A stretch of 50,141 nt of DNA from Clostridiales bacterium (GCA_004551945.1 SFPN01000015.1:1-50141); one strand, 5' to 3'. Shown: positions 7,701 to 15,935, counted from the stretch's first letter. Translations and numbers: made by a program. The notes: generated by a model not told the origin, from the sequence alone.

Positions 7701-8786
7701 AAAGGGCCACTTGGGGAACTTGCACACCACGTAGTCCACGGCGGGCTCGAAGCAGGCGTAGGTCTCCCCGGTGACGTCGTTTTTGATTTCGTCCAGGGTG
7801 TAGCCCAGGGCGATCTTGGCGGTGACCTTGGCGATGGGGTAGCCGGTGGCCTTGGAGGCCAGGGCGGAGGACCGGGAGACACGGGGGTTCACCTCAATGA
7901 CGGCGTATTCAAAGCTGTCGGGGTTCAGGGCAAACTGGCAGTTGCAGCCGCCCTCAATGCCCATTTCCTCGATGATGCTCAGCGCGGCAGTGCGGAGCAT
8001 CTGATACTCCTTGTCGCTGAGGGTGAGGGCGGGAGCCACCACGATGGAGTCACCGGTGTGGATGCCCACGGGGTCAAAGTTTTCCATGGAGCAGATGGTG
8101 ATGGCGGTGCCGTTGTGGTCCCGCATCACCTCGAACTCGATTTCCTTCCAGCCGAAGATGTACTTTTCAATGAGGACCTGGGTGATGGGGGAGTAGTCCA
8201 GGCCCACGGCGCCCACTTCCCGCAACTCCTCCTCGCTGTAGGCCACGCCGCCGCCGCCGCCGCCCAGGGTGAAGGCGGGCCGGACGATAACGGGGTAGCC
8301 GATGCGGTTGGCAATGGCCACGGCGGACTCAATGTCGTTGGCGGTGTCCGAGGGGATGGTGGGCTGGCCGATGCGGGCCATGGCGTCCTTGAACAGCTGC
8401 CGGTCCTCGGCCTTGTCAATGGCGTCGGCATTGGTGCCGATGAGGCGCACGTTGTGGGAGGCCAGGAAGCCCTCGTGGGCCAGCTCCATGGCGATGGTCA
8501 GACCGGTCTGGCCGCCCAGGCCAGCCAGCAGGCTGTCGGGCTTGGTCTCTTCAATGATGCGCTTGACGGTCTGGGTGGTGAGGGGCTCCAGATACACCGC
8601 GTCCGCCATGGCGTTGTCGGTCATGATGGTGGCGGGGTTGGAGTTAATGAGGACGGTTTCGATGCCCTCCTGCTGGAGGACCCGGCAGGCCTGGGTGCCG
8701 GCGTAGTCGAACTCGGCGGCCTGGCCGATGACAATGGGGCCGGAACCGATCACCAGCACTTTTTTAATGGATGTATCCTTCGGCAT
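4761..8786 (-). CDS. carB: Carbamoyl-phosphate synthase large subunit fused to diaminopimelate epimerase
   Basis: This is one uninterrupted frame of 1341 residues. Residues 1 to about 1055 are a complete CarB: two ATP-grasp synthetase halves (starts KKVLVIGSGPIVIGQAAEFDY and QTVIVLGSGPIRIGQGIEFDY), an oligomerisation region and a C-terminal MGS-like allosteric domain. It makes carbamoyl phosphate for pyrimidines and arginine. From about residue 1067 (nucleotide 5588 leftwards) a complete 275-residue DapF follows, with KMQGCGND, the first catalytic cysteine C1141 (GNSIRC) and the second C1284 (ACGTGAC). DapF interconverts LL- and meso-diaminopimelate for lysine and peptidoglycan. The joining segment is only about 12 residues, with no stop codon and no convincing internal ribosome site before M1058 or M1070. 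The carA stop and the carB start overlap by one base (TAATG). The frame is clear; whether the product stays fused is an inference. Confidence 0.93.
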   Translation of the reverse strand: MPKDTSIKKVLVIGSGPIVIGQAAEFDYAGTQACRVLQQEGIETVLINSNPATIMTDNAMADAVYLEPLTTQTVKRIIEETKPDSLLAGLGGQTGLTIAMELAHEGFLASHNVRLIGTNADAIDKAEDRQLFKDAMARIGQPTIPSDTANDIESAVAIANRIGYPVIVRPAFTLGGGGGGVAYSEEELREVGAVGLDYSPITQVLIEKYIFGWKEIEFEVMRDHNGTAITICSMENFDPVGIHTGDSIVVAPALTLSDKEYQMLRTAALSIIEEMGIEGGCNCQFALNPDSFEYAVIEVNPRVSRSSALASKATGYPIAKVTAKIALGYTLDEIKNDVTGETYACFEPAVDYVVCKFPKWPFDKFHGASRKLGSQMKATGEVMSIEHTFEAALMKAVRGAEIKLDSLRRTDTSGRSLDERLASMDDLRLFTIFEALSQGVSVDHINEVTKIDKWFICKIKNLVEFEASIEKNGITPESYLQGKKYGYPDKVLARLAGVEESTLPHRLPSYKMVDTCAAEFQAQTPYFYSTYDDTCDARSFPRTGKQTVIVLGSGPIRIGQGIEFDYSSVHCVQTLKEMGYDVVIINNNPETVSTDYDTADRLYFEPLSPEDVMGVIQVEKPVGVVVAFGGQTAISLTDFLDKQGIPILGTSADGIDMAEDRGRFDALLETLNFRRPKGMSVTTLEEALNAAEDLGYPVLLRPSYVIGGQNMVIAHDRNDVKKYMNVILSGGFRNDVLVDKYMPGTELEVDVISDGVDVLMPGIMEHIERAGVHSGDSIAVYPPYSLTDKMMQVVVECSEKLALALGTKGLVNIQYLIYHGELFVIEVNPRASRTIPYLSKVTGIPMVDLATRIMMGATLKELGYEGGLQKIPPYYAVKVPVFSFEKITDANSMLGPEMKSTGEVLGLGRTFNEAIFKGLAAAGYRHYNGKGVLISVENHELPEVVGLAKKFGDLNMPMYATRDTAETIRSLGIQVTEIGDIGPGSQAYRLMEEGKIGLIIYTGALYDDTLSDYIELHREAIRHSIASITSLDTANAMANMMASKFHLSNTELVDLNNMRKERQQLPFAKMQGCGNDYIFFDNRDGKISSPGSLCVSVCDRHYGIGGYGIVLIENSTVADAKMRIFNRDGSEGKMAGNSIRCVGKYLYDKGIVKKEYMTIETAAGIKSLLLMIRNGKANTVSVGMGKADLLTSSLPTTLPGNTIINRPVDIADGTYNITCASIGNPHCVVFCDDPSSLDLETIGPKFEYAKYFPERINTEFVRIVNDETLRMRVYERGNGETVACGTGACAAVIAATENGYVEKGRDITVKLVGGDLVVNYTDHEVILTGDAVMVYEGFVEY

Positions 8787-9859
8787 TACAAGCCCTCCTT
8801 CATCGTTTCGGTAAAGCGGTCAAAGGCGGTCTGGCAGTCCAGGGGACCGCCGTGTGCCTCGGGGTGGAACTGGAGAGAGAAGGCGTGGTAGGCGGGGTAG
8901 TCCACACCCTCGCAGGTGCCGTCGTTCACGTTCACGAACCGCAGCACCCCTTCGGTGCCTTCCAGGGAGGCGGCGTCCACCGCGTAGCCGTGGTTCTGGC
9001 TGGTGATGGAGACCTTCCCCTCCACCAGGTCCTTCACCGGCTGGTTGGCGCCCCGGTGGCCGAACTTCAGCTTGGTGGTCCTGGCGCCTGCCGCCAGGGC
9101 CATCATCTGGTGGCCCAGGCAGATGCCGAACATGGGGATCTTGCCGAAGAGCTTCCGGATCTGCTGGATGCAGAACAGGTTGTCCGCCGGGTCGCCGGGT
9201 CCGTTGGAGAGCATCACCCCGTCGTGCCCCCCGGCCAGGATGGTCTCAGCGGGGGTGTTGTAGGGGTAGACGGTCACCTGGCAGCCCCGGAGCAGCAGGC
9301 TGTTGGCGATGGACTGCTTGGCGCCGTAGTCAATGAGGGCCACGGAGAACTTCACGTCCCCCTCAGGGGAGAGAACGGAGACTTCCTTCTCGCTGGTGCT
9401 CTCCACAGACTGCTCCACCCGGTAGGCCTTCAGGGCTTCCATGTCCGGCGGGGTCTCCTCGGTGGTGATGACGGCGTTCATGACGCCCTTGTCCCGGATC
9501 ATCTGGGTGAGCATCCGGGTGTCCACCCCGGCGATGCCCACCACGTTCTGGTCCTTCAAAAAGGCGTCCACAGACTGGTCACAGCGGAAGTTGGAGGGCT
9601 CTTGGCAAAACTCCCGGACCACCACGCCGCCCATCTGGCACTGGGGGCTCTCCTTGTCCTTGAGGCAGATGCCGTAGTTGCCGAACTGCGGGAAGGTGTA
9701 AATCACCAGCTGGCCGAAGTAGCTGGGATCGGTCAGGCTTTCCACACAGCCGGTCATGCCGGTGGTAAAGACCAGCTCGCCCGTGACTGTGCCGGAGGCG
9801 CCGAAGCTCTGCCCCTCCAGGACCTGGCCGTTTTCTAAGTAGAGATATGCTTTTTTCAT
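8786..9859 (-). CDS. carA: Carbamoyl-phosphate synthase small subunit
   Basis: This 357-residue class I glutamine amidotransferase subunit releases ammonia from glutamine for CarB. It has the N-terminal CPSase small-chain domain (1 to about 150) and a glutaminase domain with SNGPGDP, nucleophile C247 in FGICLGHQ, and H332/E334 in FHPEA. The length is normal. The start ATG follows GGAGGGACAAG. It is the first gene of a carA-carB/dapF operon with a consensus promoter at 9946-9974. No PyrR-type or arginine attenuator was recognised in the roughly 80-nt leader. Confidence 0.96.
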   Translation of the reverse strand: MKKAYLYLENGQVLEGQSFGASGTVTGELVFTTGMTGCVESLTDPSYFGQLVIYTFPQFGNYGICLKDKESPQCQMGGVVVREFCQEPSNFRCDQSVDAFLKDQNVVGIAGVDTRMLTQMIRDKGVMNAVITTEETPPDMEALKAYRVEQSVESTSEKEVSVLSPEGDVKFSVALIDYGAKQSIANSLLLRGCQVTVYPYNTPAETILAGGHDGVMLSNGPGDPADNLFCIQQIRKLFGKIPMFGICLGHQMMALAAGARTTKLKFGHRGANQPVKDLVEGKVSITSQNHGYAVDAASLEGTEGVLRFVNVNDGTCEGVDYPAYHAFSLQFHPEAHGGPLDCQTAFDRFTETMKEGL

Positions 9860-9945
9860 CTTGTCCCTCCATCCATAAATACAGGAAATGAACGGCTGCG
9901 CAATTTATGCCGCTTCTCTGACGAATGCGTAATTTTCAACTCTTA

Positions 9946-9974
9946 AGTATACCGGAAAGTTATCCTCCCGTCAA
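9946..9974 (-). promoter_or_regulatory. Promoter of the carA operon
   Basis: On the minus strand: TTGACG, a 17-bp spacer and TATACT. Transcription would start roughly 80 nt before carA. Confidence 0.85.
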
Positions 9975-10093
9975 TGAAATCCTGCGGGACGGGACGAAAA
10001 ACAAACCGGGTAATCTTTCATGGGTTTTGTGGTACCTGACGAAAAAATATTCATAACAACAGGGTTATGTGAATATTTATTCTGTATATCCAC

Positions 10094-10132
10094 AAAAAAC
10101 CGGGGGAAGCCGTGCCGCGGTTTCTCCCGGTT
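10094..10132 (-). terminator. Terminator of glnA
   Basis: On the minus strand an imperfect ACCGGG...CCCGGT stem is followed by TTTTTTG, directly after the glnA stop codon. A second, AT-rich hairpin (about 10044-10078) with a T-run on the same strand lies further downstream. Confidence 0.8.
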
Positions 10133-10146
10133 CTTTTGTGAGGTAA

Positions 10147-11478
10147 TCAGTAGAGCACCATGTACTTGGCGATCTCCCAGCTGGAGACGCGGGTGCAGTA
10201 TTCCTGCCACTCCTTCTTCTTGCCGGAGATGTACTGGGGATAGATGTGGGGGCCCAGGACGGACTGGATGAGGGGATCGGCCTCCAGGGCGAACAGGGCG
10301 TGCTCCAGGGAGTCGGGCAGGTCGTCGATGCCGTTGGCGGCCCGGGCTGCGGCGTCCATGTCGAAGATGTTCTCGGTGATCTCCTCCGGGGGCTCCAGAC
10401 CCCGCTCGATGCCGTCCAGACCGGCGGCCAGGCAGACAGCCAGGGCCAGGTAGGGGTTGCAGGAGGGGTCGGGGTTGCGCAGCTCCACCCGGGTGCTGTT
10501 GCCCCGGGCCGCGGGGATGCGGATGAGGGCGGACCGGTTGGAGGCGGACCAGGCCAGGTAGCAGGGGGCCTCATAGCCGGGCACCAGACGCTTGTAGGAG
10601 TTCACCAGGGGGTTGGTGATGGCGGTCATGCCCTTCACGTGCTCCAGCAGGCCCGCGATGAAGTGATAGGCCTCCTTGGACAGGCCCCGGTCCCCCTGGG
10701 GATCGTAAAAGACGTTCTTGCCGTCCTTGAACAGGGACATGTTGATGTGCATGCCCGAGCCGGCGGTGCCGTAGATGGGCTTGGGCATGAAGGTGGCGTG
10801 CAGGCCGTTGGCATAGGCGATCTTCTTCACGGTCTGCTTGAAGGTGATGATGTTGTCGGCGGCCTTCAGGGCCTCGGCGTATTTGAAGTCGATCTCGTGC
10901 TGGCCGGCGGCGCACTCGTGGTGAGAGGCCTCGATCTCGAAGCCCAGGTTTTCCAGGGCCAGGCAGATCTCCCGGCGGGTGTAGTCCCCGTGGTCGATGG
11001 GGCCCAGGTCGAAGTAGCCGGCCTCGTCGCCGGTTTTGGTGGTGGGCTTGCCCTCCTTGTCCATTTCAAAGAGGAAGAACTCGCACTCGGGGCCCACGTT
11101 GAAGGTGTAGCCCATCTCGGTCGCCCGGGCCAGGACCCGCTTCAGCGCCCCTCTGGGGTCGCCGATAAAGGGGGTGCCGTCGGGGTTGCACACGTCGCAG
11201 ATGAGCCGGGCCACTTTTCCCTGCTGCTCGTACCAGGACAGGATGGTGAAGGTGTCCAGGTCGGGGTAGAGGTACTGGTCGGACTCGTGAATCCGGGTGA
11301 AGCCCTCAATGGAGCTGCCGTCAATGGAGATCTGGTTGCTGACTGCCTTGACGATCTGAGAGGCGGTGATGGCCACGTTCTTTGCCTGGCCGAACATATC
11401 GGTAAACTGCATGCGGATGAAGTCTACACCCTCTTCTTCCACCATGCGGATAATGTCTTCTTTGGTATATTTACCCAT
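10147..11478 (-). CDS. glnA: Glutamine synthetase type I
   Basis: This 443-residue enzyme makes glutamine from glutamate, ammonia and ATP in the cytoplasm. Its length and features match the GSI-alpha branch of Firmicutes. It has the N-terminal beta-grasp domain with DMFGQAKNVAI, metal-site regions GPECEFFLF and ASHHECAAGQHEIDF, the ATP block KPIYGTAGSGMHINMSLF, and NRSALIRIPAARG. A Tyr adenylylation loop of GSI-beta is not apparent. The ATG at 11478 fits MGKYTKEDII and has AAAGGAG about 11 nt upstream; a much longer upstream frame has no ribosome site and runs through the promoter. It has its own promoter (11554-11582) and terminator and is probably monocistronic. Confidence 0.96.
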   Translation of the reverse strand: MGKYTKEDIIRMVEEEGVDFIRMQFTDMFGQAKNVAITASQIVKAVSNQISIDGSSIEGFTRIHESDQYLYPDLDTFTILSWYEQQGKVARLICDVCNPDGTPFIGDPRGALKRVLARATEMGYTFNVGPECEFFLFEMDKEGKPTTKTGDEAGYFDLGPIDHGDYTRREICLALENLGFEIEASHHECAAGQHEIDFKYAEALKAADNIITFKQTVKKIAYANGLHATFMPKPIYGTAGSGMHINMSLFKDGKNVFYDPQGDRGLSKEAYHFIAGLLEHVKGMTAITNPLVNSYKRLVPGYEAPCYLAWSASNRSALIRIPAARGNSTRVELRNPDPSCNPYLALAVCLAAGLDGIERGLEPPEEITENIFDMDAAARAANGIDDLPDSLEHALFALEADPLIQSVLGPHIYPQYISGKKKEWQEYCTRVSSWEIAKYMVLY

Positions 11479-11553
11479 TCCGGTCGATTCTCCTTTCCCG
11501 CAAAAAAAGGACAAGTAAGCTTCGAATTCCGAAGCACCCGTCCGCTCCATTAA

Positions 11554-11582
11554 ATTATAGTATTCCCGGTGTTGCCTGTCAA
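11554..11582 (-). promoter_or_regulatory. Promoter of glnA
   Basis: A perfect TTGACA, 17-bp spacer and TATAAT on the minus strand, with the -10 about 75 nt before the glnA start. Confidence 0.92.
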
Positions 11583-11647
11583 GGAAAAAGTCGCTTCTGC
11601 AAGTTTTTTTGTGAGAGGATTCACGGTTTGACCGGGATTTGTGTTGT

Positions 11648-11677
11648 TTGCACAGAGGCTCCTTCTTAAAATATAAG
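11648..11677 (+). promoter_or_regulatory. Probable promoter of purC
   Basis: TTGCAC, an 18-bp spacer and TATAAG upstream of purC. The 326-bp interval 11479-11804 between glnA and purC holds this promoter and the divergent glnA promoter. No purine riboswitch pattern was found. Confidence 0.55.
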
Positions 11678-11804
11678 AAACAACAGCGGCCAAACCATTG
11701 CAAATTTTTCGGTTTTATGGGAGAATAGGAGGGTATGGAATATGCGGATGTGTAAAAGCACCCCAGCGGCCAATCCAACTCAAAGCAGAAAGGGATCGAT
11801 ATCG

Positions 11805-12521
11805 ATGAAAAAGCTGGAACAGATTTATGAAGGAAAAGCCAAGAAAGTCTTCCGGACCGACGATCCGGAGCAGTTCATTGTGGAATATAAAGACGACGCC
11901 ACGGCCTTTAACGGCCTGAAGAAGGGCACCATCCTGGGCAAGGGCGCCATCAACAACCGGATGACCAACCTGCTCATGCAGATGCTGGAGAAGAAGGGCG
12001 TGCCCACCCACTTTGTGGAGGAGCTCAGCGACCGGGAGACCGTGGTGAAGAAGGTCACCATCGTTCCCCTGGAGGTCATCATCCGCAACGTCTCCGCCGG
12101 CCACTTTGCCGAGCGGTACGGGGTGGAAGAGGGCATCACCTTCGATGAGCCCACCATCGAGTTCTCTTATAAGAACGACGACCTGGGCGATCCCCTCATC
12201 AACGCCTACCACGCCCGGGCCCTGAAGCTGGCCACCCGGGAGGAGATTGACACCATCGTGGACCTGGCCTTCAAGGTTAACGAGGCCCTGAAGGAGTTCT
12301 TCCTCACCGTGGGCATCAAGCTGGTGGACTTCAAGCTGGAGTTCGGCCGCACCACCGACGGGACCATCATCCTGGCCGACGAGATCTCTCCGGACACCTG
12401 CCGCCTGTGGGACAAGGACACCAACGAGAAGCTGGACAAGGACCGCTTCCGCCGGGACCTGGGCAACGTGGAAGGCGCTTACCAGGAGGTCATGCGCCGC
12501 CTCATGGGAGAACAGGCATAA
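11805..12521 (+). CDS. purC: SAICAR synthetase (phosphoribosylaminoimidazole-succinocarboxamide synthase)
   Basis: This 238-residue enzyme condenses CAIR with aspartate in purine biosynthesis. Family marks are YEGKAKKVF at the N-terminus, FNGLKKGTILGKGAINNRM, VRNVSAGHF-like IIRNVSAGHFAERY, and DEISPDTCRLWD near the C-terminus. The ATG at 11805 gives the usual family N-terminus. An in-frame ATG at 11742 would add 21 residues and has the better-spaced ribosome site (AGGAGG at 11728-11733, 8-nt gap), so an N-terminal extension is possible. It is the first of three same-strand genes (purC, glmS, nadE) with short gaps. No other pur genes are nearby. Confidence 0.93.
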   Translation: MKKLEQIYEGKAKKVFRTDDPEQFIVEYKDDATAFNGLKKGTILGKGAINNRMTNLLMQMLEKKGVPTHFVEELSDRETVVKKVTIVPLEVIIRNVSAGHFAERYGVEEGITFDEPTIEFSYKNDDLGDPLINAYHARALKLATREEIDTIVDLAFKVNEALKEFFLTVGIKLVDFKLEFGRTTDGTIILADEISPDTCRLWDKDTNEKLDKDRFRRDLGNVEGAYQEVMRRLMGEQA

Positions 12522-12595
12522 GCTGCCCCGCCAAGGGATAAGGATAAGAAGGTCTGCGCGGGGAGAACCGCGCAGGGAAAAAGGAGGAAATGCTG

Positions 12596-14422
12596 ATGTG
12601 TGGTATTGTCGGCTTTACCGGCAGCCAAAACGCAGCCCCGATCCTGCTTGACGGGCTGAAAAAACTGGAATACCGGGGATACGACTCCGCCGGCATCGCT
12701 GTGCTGGGGGACGAGGGCATCCACATGGAGAAAGCCAGCGGCATGATCAGGAACCTGGACGCCAAGATCCAGGGGGGCGCGGCCCTGCCCGGCCTGTCCG
12801 GCATCGGTCACACCCGCTGGGCCACCCACGGGGAGCCCAGCGATGTGAACGCCCACCCCCATATGAGCAACGACGGCAAGTTTGCCATCGTCCACAACGG
12901 CATCATTGAAAACTACGCCCTCCTGCGGGAGGAGCTGCAGGCCAAGGGCTTCCAGTTCAAGAGCGAGACCGACACCGAGGTGGTGGTCCACCTGCTGGAC
13001 CTGTACTACGAAGGGGACCTGAAGAAGGCAGTATTAAAGACCGTGTCCCGGCTGGAGGGAGCTTATGCCCTGGGCATTCTGTGCGCCGACCAGCCCGGCC
13101 GGATCATCGCCGCCCGCCACGCCGCCCCCCTGATTCTGGGCGTGGGCGTGGGGGAGAACTACTTCGCCTCTGACGTCACCGCTCTGGTGGCCTACACCAA
13201 GAACGTGGTCTACCTGGAGGACGGGGAGATCGCGGACATCACCCCCGAGTCCATCACCCTCTACAACGACCTGGGCAAGGAGCTGGAGGTGAAGATCACC
13301 CGCATCGCCTGGGACATCGCCGCGGCGGAAAAGGGGGGCTACGACCACTTCATGCTCAAGGAGATCATGGAGCAGCCCAACGCCCTCAAGTCCACCATCG
13401 AGCCCCGGATCAAGGACGGGGAGGTGGTCCTGGACGACTTCTCCCTCAGCGACGAGGACTTAAAGAAGATCAACAAGGTGATGATCACCGCCTGCGGGTC
13501 CGCCTTCTATGCCGGCAGCGTGGGCAAGTATGTAATCGAGCAGCTCTGCCGCCTGCCGGTGGAGGCCGACCTGGCCTCGGAGCTGCGCTACCGCAACCCC
13601 CTGGTGGATGAGCACACCCTGCTGGTGGTGGTCTCCCAGTCCGGGGAGACGGCGGACACCATCGCTGCCATGAAGGAGTGCAAGGCCCGGGGCGCCCGGG
13701 TGCTGGCGATCGTGAACGTGGTGGGCTCCACCATCGCCAAGCTGGCCGACGACGTGGTGTACACCTGGGCCGGTCCCGAGATCGCCGTGGCCACCACCAA
13801 GGGGTACACCACCCAGGTGGCGGTGATGGATATGCTGGCGGTGTACTTAGCCCGCCGCCTGGGCAAGCTGGACGACCAGGAGAACAAGAAGCTGGTGGAC
13901 GCCATTCTCCAGTTCCCCAGCCTCATCCAGCGGGCCATTGACTTAAACCCCAACATCCAGGACCTGGCGGAGAAGTATCACGGCCACAACAACCTGTTCT
14001 TCATCGGCCGCAACCTGGACTACGCCGCCTGCATGGAGGGCTCCCTGAAGCTCAAGGAGATCTCCTACCTCCACTCGGAGGCCTACGCCGCCGGGGAGCT
14101 GAAGCACGGCACCATCGCCCTCATTGAGAAGGACCGCCCGGTGATTGCCCTGGCCTGCTACGAGCAGCTCTTCGACAAGATGATGAGCAACATCAAGGAG
14201 GTCAAGGCCCGGGGCGCCCAGGTGCTGGCGGTGGTGCTGGAGGGCAACCGCCAGATCTTTGCCGAGGCCGACGACGTGCTCTTCGTCCCCCGGACGGTGC
14301 CCCTGTTCAACTCCCTGCCGGAGATCGTGCCCCTGCAGCTTTTCGCCTACTATGTGGCAAGAGCCAACCACTGCGACATCGACAAGCCCAAGAACCTGGC
14401 CAAGTCCGTCACGGTGGAATAA
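12596..14422 (+). CDS. glmS: Glutamine-fructose-6-phosphate aminotransferase
   Basis: This 608-residue enzyme makes glucosamine-6-phosphate for cell-wall precursors. It has the N-terminal class II glutaminase domain with Cys2 as nucleophile (MCGIVGF), HTRWATHG and NDGKFAIVHNGIIENY. Two SIS domains follow (ACGSAFYAGSVGKY; SQSGETADT; GRNLDYAACMEGSLKLKEISYLHSEAY), and the conserved C-terminal end KSVTVE is present. The ATG at 12596 puts Cys directly after Met and has AGGAGG at 8-nt spacing; the ATG six bases upstream is too close to the ribosome site. A CTGCGCGG/CCGCGCAG hairpin (12554-12575) lies just before the ribosome site. The leader is too short and lacks the core of a glmS ribozyme. Confidence 0.96.
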   Translation: MCGIVGFTGSQNAAPILLDGLKKLEYRGYDSAGIAVLGDEGIHMEKASGMIRNLDAKIQGGAALPGLSGIGHTRWATHGEPSDVNAHPHMSNDGKFAIVHNGIIENYALLREELQAKGFQFKSETDTEVVVHLLDLYYEGDLKKAVLKTVSRLEGAYALGILCADQPGRIIAARHAAPLILGVGVGENYFASDVTALVAYTKNVVYLEDGEIADITPESITLYNDLGKELEVKITRIAWDIAAAEKGGYDHFMLKEIMEQPNALKSTIEPRIKDGEVVLDDFSLSDEDLKKINKVMITACGSAFYAGSVGKYVIEQLCRLPVEADLASELRYRNPLVDEHTLLVVVSQSGETADTIAAMKECKARGARVLAIVNVVGSTIAKLADDVVYTWAGPEIAVATTKGYTTQVAVMDMLAVYLARRLGKLDDQENKKLVDAILQFPSLIQRAIDLNPNIQDLAEKYHGHNNLFFIGRNLDYAACMEGSLKLKEISYLHSEAYAAGELKHGTIALIEKDRPVIALACYEQLFDKMMSNIKEVKARGAQVLAVVLEGNRQIFAEADDVLFVPRTVPLFNSLPEIVPLQLFAYYVARANHCDIDKPKNLAKSVTVE

Positions 14423-14458
14423 GTTCCCCTCACATTATTGGAAAGGAATACATGCAGC

Positions 14459-15187
14459 ATGAGAGACTATGCAGCAGAAACCGAAAAACGCATCCAGTTC
14501 ATTCGCCAGGCCCTGGCAGACGCCCACGCTGACGGCATCCTCTTCGGCAACAGCGGCGGCAAGGACTCTGCCCTGGTGGGCATCCTGTGCAAGCTGGCCT
14601 GCGAGAACACCGAGGGCATCATCATGCCCTGCAGCTCCAAGCGCAACTTCACCATCGACAAGGACGACGGCATGGAGGTGGCAAACCAGTTCGGCATCAA
14701 GACCCGGGTCCTGGACCTGACGGCCCAGAAGGAGCTGGCCATGGAGAACCTGTCCGCCATCGCCACCCTCAGCGACGCGGCCATCGCCAACATCGCCCCC
14801 CGTCTGCGGATGATCAGCCTGTACGCCGTGGCAGCCAGCGAGAACCGCCTGGTGGCGGGCACCGGCAACGCCAGCGAGTTCTACATGGGCTACTTCACCA
14901 AGTGGGGCGACGGGGCCTATGACTTAAACCCCATTGCCGACCTGACGGCTACGGAAATCTTCGAGTTCCTGCGCTACCTGAAGGCCCCGGAGGCGGTCAT
15001 CACCAAGGCCCCCTCCGCCGGCCTCTTCGAGGGCCAGACCGACGAGGAGGACATGGGCGTGACCTATGCCGCCATCGACAAGTATATCACCACCGGCCAG
15101 GCCAACGAGAAGGACAAGGCCATCATCGACCGCTACCACGCCCGCAGCGATCACAAGCGCCGGGACCCCCTGCGCTATAAAGGATAA
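14459..15187 (+). CDS. nadE: Ammonia-dependent NAD synthetase
   Basis: This 242-residue protein converts nicotinate adenine dinucleotide, ammonia and ATP to NAD. The ATP pyrophosphatase loop SGGKDSALVG (about 32-41) and GTGNASEFYMGYFTKWGDGAYDLNPIADL are diagnostic. There is no glutaminase domain, so free ammonia is the expected donor. The ATG at 14459 is preceded by GAAAGGAA at about 10 nt; a TTG seven codons earlier lacks a ribosome site. It lies 36 bp after glmS and is followed by a strong terminator, so it probably ends the purC-glmS-nadE unit. Confidence 0.93.
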   Translation: MRDYAAETEKRIQFIRQALADAHADGILFGNSGGKDSALVGILCKLACENTEGIIMPCSSKRNFTIDKDDGMEVANQFGIKTRVLDLTAQKELAMENLSAIATLSDAAIANIAPRLRMISLYAVAASENRLVAGTGNASEFYMGYFTKWGDGAYDLNPIADLTATEIFEFLRYLKAPEAVITKAPSAGLFEGQTDEEDMGVTYAAIDKYITTGQANEKDKAIIDRYHARSDHKRRDPLRYKG

Positions 15188-15203
15188 GAAACCTGCCTGT
15201 GCG

Positions 15204-15233
15204 CGCCCGCCGTCGAAAGACGGCGGGCGTTTT
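15204..15233 (+). terminator. Terminator after nadE
   Basis: CGCCCGCCGTC and GACGGCGGGCG form a perfect 11-bp stem around GAAA, followed by TTTTC. Confidence 0.9.
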
Positions 15234-15260
15234 CACCACAGGGCAGAGAAGGGAGGGGCC

Positions 15261-15935
15261 ATGAAGCTCTTATACGCGGAGGACGAACCCGCCATGGCCG
15301 AGGCCGTGACGGACGTGCTCACCTATCACAACTATCTGGTGGACCGGGTGGCCGATGGGGAGGAGGCCCTGGACTACGCCCGGAGCGAGACCTATGACGG
15401 CATCATCCTGGACGTGATGATGCCCAGGCTGGACGGCCTGGCCGTGGTGGAGACCCTCCGCCGGGAGGGCTGCCGCACCCCGGTGCTCCTGCTCACCGCC
15501 AAGGGGGAGGTGGAGGACCGCATCCGGGGCCTGGACCTGGGGGCGGACGACTACCTGCCCAAGCCCTTCGCCATGGGGGAGCTGCTGGCCCGGGTGCGGG
15601 CCATGCTCCGGCGGCGGCAGGAGTTTGTCCCGGAGGTGCTCACCTGCGGGGACGTGACCCTGAACCTGGGCTCCTTTCAGCTGGCTTGCGGGGACAAATC
15701 CGCCGTCCTGCCCAAGATGGAGTACCGCCTGATGGAGACCCTCATGCGCAACCAGGGGCTGTACCTGTCCTCGGAGGACCTGCTGGTGAAGGTGTGGGGC
15801 TACAACGCCCAGGCGGAGATCGGAACGGTCTGGGTGTACATCTCCTACCTGCGCAAGCGCCTGGCCGCTCTGGGCTCCCGGGTCACCGTGAAGGCCCGGC
15901 GGGGGGTGGGCTACACCCTGGAGGCGGGAGGATGA
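15261..15935 (+). CDS. OmpR/PhoB-type response regulator
   Basis: This 224-residue regulator has a receiver domain with phospho-acceptor D51 (ILDVMMP), acidic ED at 7-8, T in LLTAK and the LPKPF lysine. A C-terminal winged helix ends in KARRGVGYTLEAGG. The ATG at 15261 follows GGGAGGGGCC; an upstream in-frame region overlaps nadE and the terminator and is rejected. Its stop overlaps the kinase start (ATGA). It probably controls the downstream VTC-DUF4956-CotH genes; this is an inference from proximity. Confidence 0.92.
   Translation: MKLLYAEDEPAMAEAVTDVLTYHNYLVDRVADGEEALDYARSETYDGIILDVMMPRLDGLAVVETLRREGCRTPVLLLTAKGEVEDRIRGLDLGADDYLPKPFAMGELLARVRAMLRRRQEFVPEVLTCGDVTLNLGSFQLACGDKSAVLPKMEYRLMETLMRNQGLYLSSEDLLVKVWGYNAQAEIGTVWVYISYLRKRLAALGSRVTVKARRGVGYTLEAGG

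Noticed and set aside
4716..8891. A very long open frame antisense to carB-dapF, and similar long antisense frames over most genes
   Set aside because: The translations are low-complexity (Gly, Val, His and Ala rich), lack ribosome sites and arise from the high-GC codon pattern of the real genes on the other strand.
10044..10078. An AT-rich hairpin between glnA and carA as a riboswitch of carA
   Set aside because: It lies upstream of the carA promoter and therefore is not in the carA transcript; it is more likely a secondary terminator of glnA.
11479..11778. N-terminal extension of glnA by about 100 residues
   Set aside because: The extended frame crosses the consensus glnA promoter and has no ribosome site; the start at 11478 matches the family.
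12522..12595. A glmS ribozyme upstream of glmS
   Set aside because: The leader is only about 70 nt, lacks the ribozyme core, and contains only a simple hairpin before the ribosome site.
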